From contig JAKBBA010000014.1 of the NCBI GenBank assembly GCA_021808665.1, positions 1-64,000 of the forward strand: a DNA stretch of 64,000 bases, read 5' to 3'. The notes under the pieces are model-generated. The model did not search any database and was not told the origin of the DNA. It saw nothing but the letters and a program-made list of their open reading frames with translations. The stretch is from Actinomycetes bacterium. GTDB lineage: Bacteria; Actinomycetota; Acidimicrobiia; Acidimicrobiales; Palsa-688. The number at the start of each line of letters is the position of its first letter. Positions within the stretch are counted from its first letter, which is position 1. Shown one piece after another: positions 63,944-64,000 of this stretch. The translations under genes were made by a program, and so were the position numbers.

Positions 63944-64000
63944 CCGCCGGCGGCTAGGGCACTCGGCCGCTCCGGGTAGAGCTACGGAACGGGGTGAGGT

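Overview
This is high-GC bacterial chromosome, almost fully coding, with many GTG and TTG starts and many 4-base GTGA or TTGA gene overlaps. Gene content and order point to an actinobacterium (Actinomycetota). Positions 992-25367 correspond to the mycobacterial neighbourhood around manB, fbiAB, manC, wbbL and rmlD: an SIS-type phosphomannose isomerase, a Trm112-like protein, phosphomannomutase, DUF3499, DUF5719, CofD/CofE, a GDP-mannose pyrophosphorylase-like enzyme, WbbL and the Rml enzymes. No whiB gene lies between DUF3499 and cofD, as it does in mycobacteria, and CofE lacks the FbiB C-terminal domain. A deep branch such as Acidimicrobiia fits, but that is inference. No tRNA, rRNA, IS element, prophage or CRISPR array is visible.

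Layout. (1) 1-25400 is an envelope glycan and coenzyme F420 region. It holds a truncated DUF2079 membrane protein, a mannose-phosphate gene set in which a large membrane protein is fused in frame to phosphomannomutase, a CPBP protease, FtsH, a giant GT2 membrane glycosyltransferase, a GDP-deoxymannose reductase, a GT4 transferase, cofD-cofE, and a minus-strand operon rmlA-rmlB-rmlD-wbbL-(membrane protein)-manC-like for rhamnose and mannose donors. (2) 25395-33700 is acyl-CoA and cofactor metabolism: BirA divergent from a biotin carboxylase/BCCP subunit, an LpdA-type quinone reductase, a B12-dependent acyl-CoA mutase large subunit, a rhodanese-MoeB fusion, a nitroreductase and a sirtuin. (3) 33800-42540 holds a conserved hypothetical protein, a hydrolase, leuC-leuD, two aminotransferases (AspC-like and SerC), a sucrase/ferredoxin-like protein and a membrane glycosyltransferase. 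(4) 42543-45050 is a compact set of dicluster ferredoxin, Zn-ribbon protein, SCP2 protein and di-iron oxygenase-like protein behind two operator-like palindromes. (5) 45078-50391 is ilvD-(attenuator)-ilvB-ilvN-ilvC, with a Leu/Val-rich leader peptide and a textbook intrinsic terminator. (6) 50418-59082 holds a P450, a MaoC pair, an HNH-like lipoprotein, gatCAB, an SCP2 protein and an ABC-F ATPase. (7) 59207-63943 holds a radical SAM protein that by motif belongs to the archaeal tetraether-lipid-synthase (MJ0619/Tes) family, coupled to an ArsM-like methyltransferase and followed by a CDP-alcohol phosphatidyltransferase and a phytoene-desaturase-like flavoprotein.

How it works together. Mannose-6-P isomerase and phosphomannomutase feed GDP-mannose and GDP-deoxymannose formation. 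RmlABD make dTDP-rhamnose, which WbbL would attach to the lipid-linked wall linker, and the membrane GTs probably elaborate surface glycans. Branched-chain amino-acid genes form two blocks, ilv and leuCD. The last cassette is the most unusual part and may modify membrane lipids, although that function is inference.
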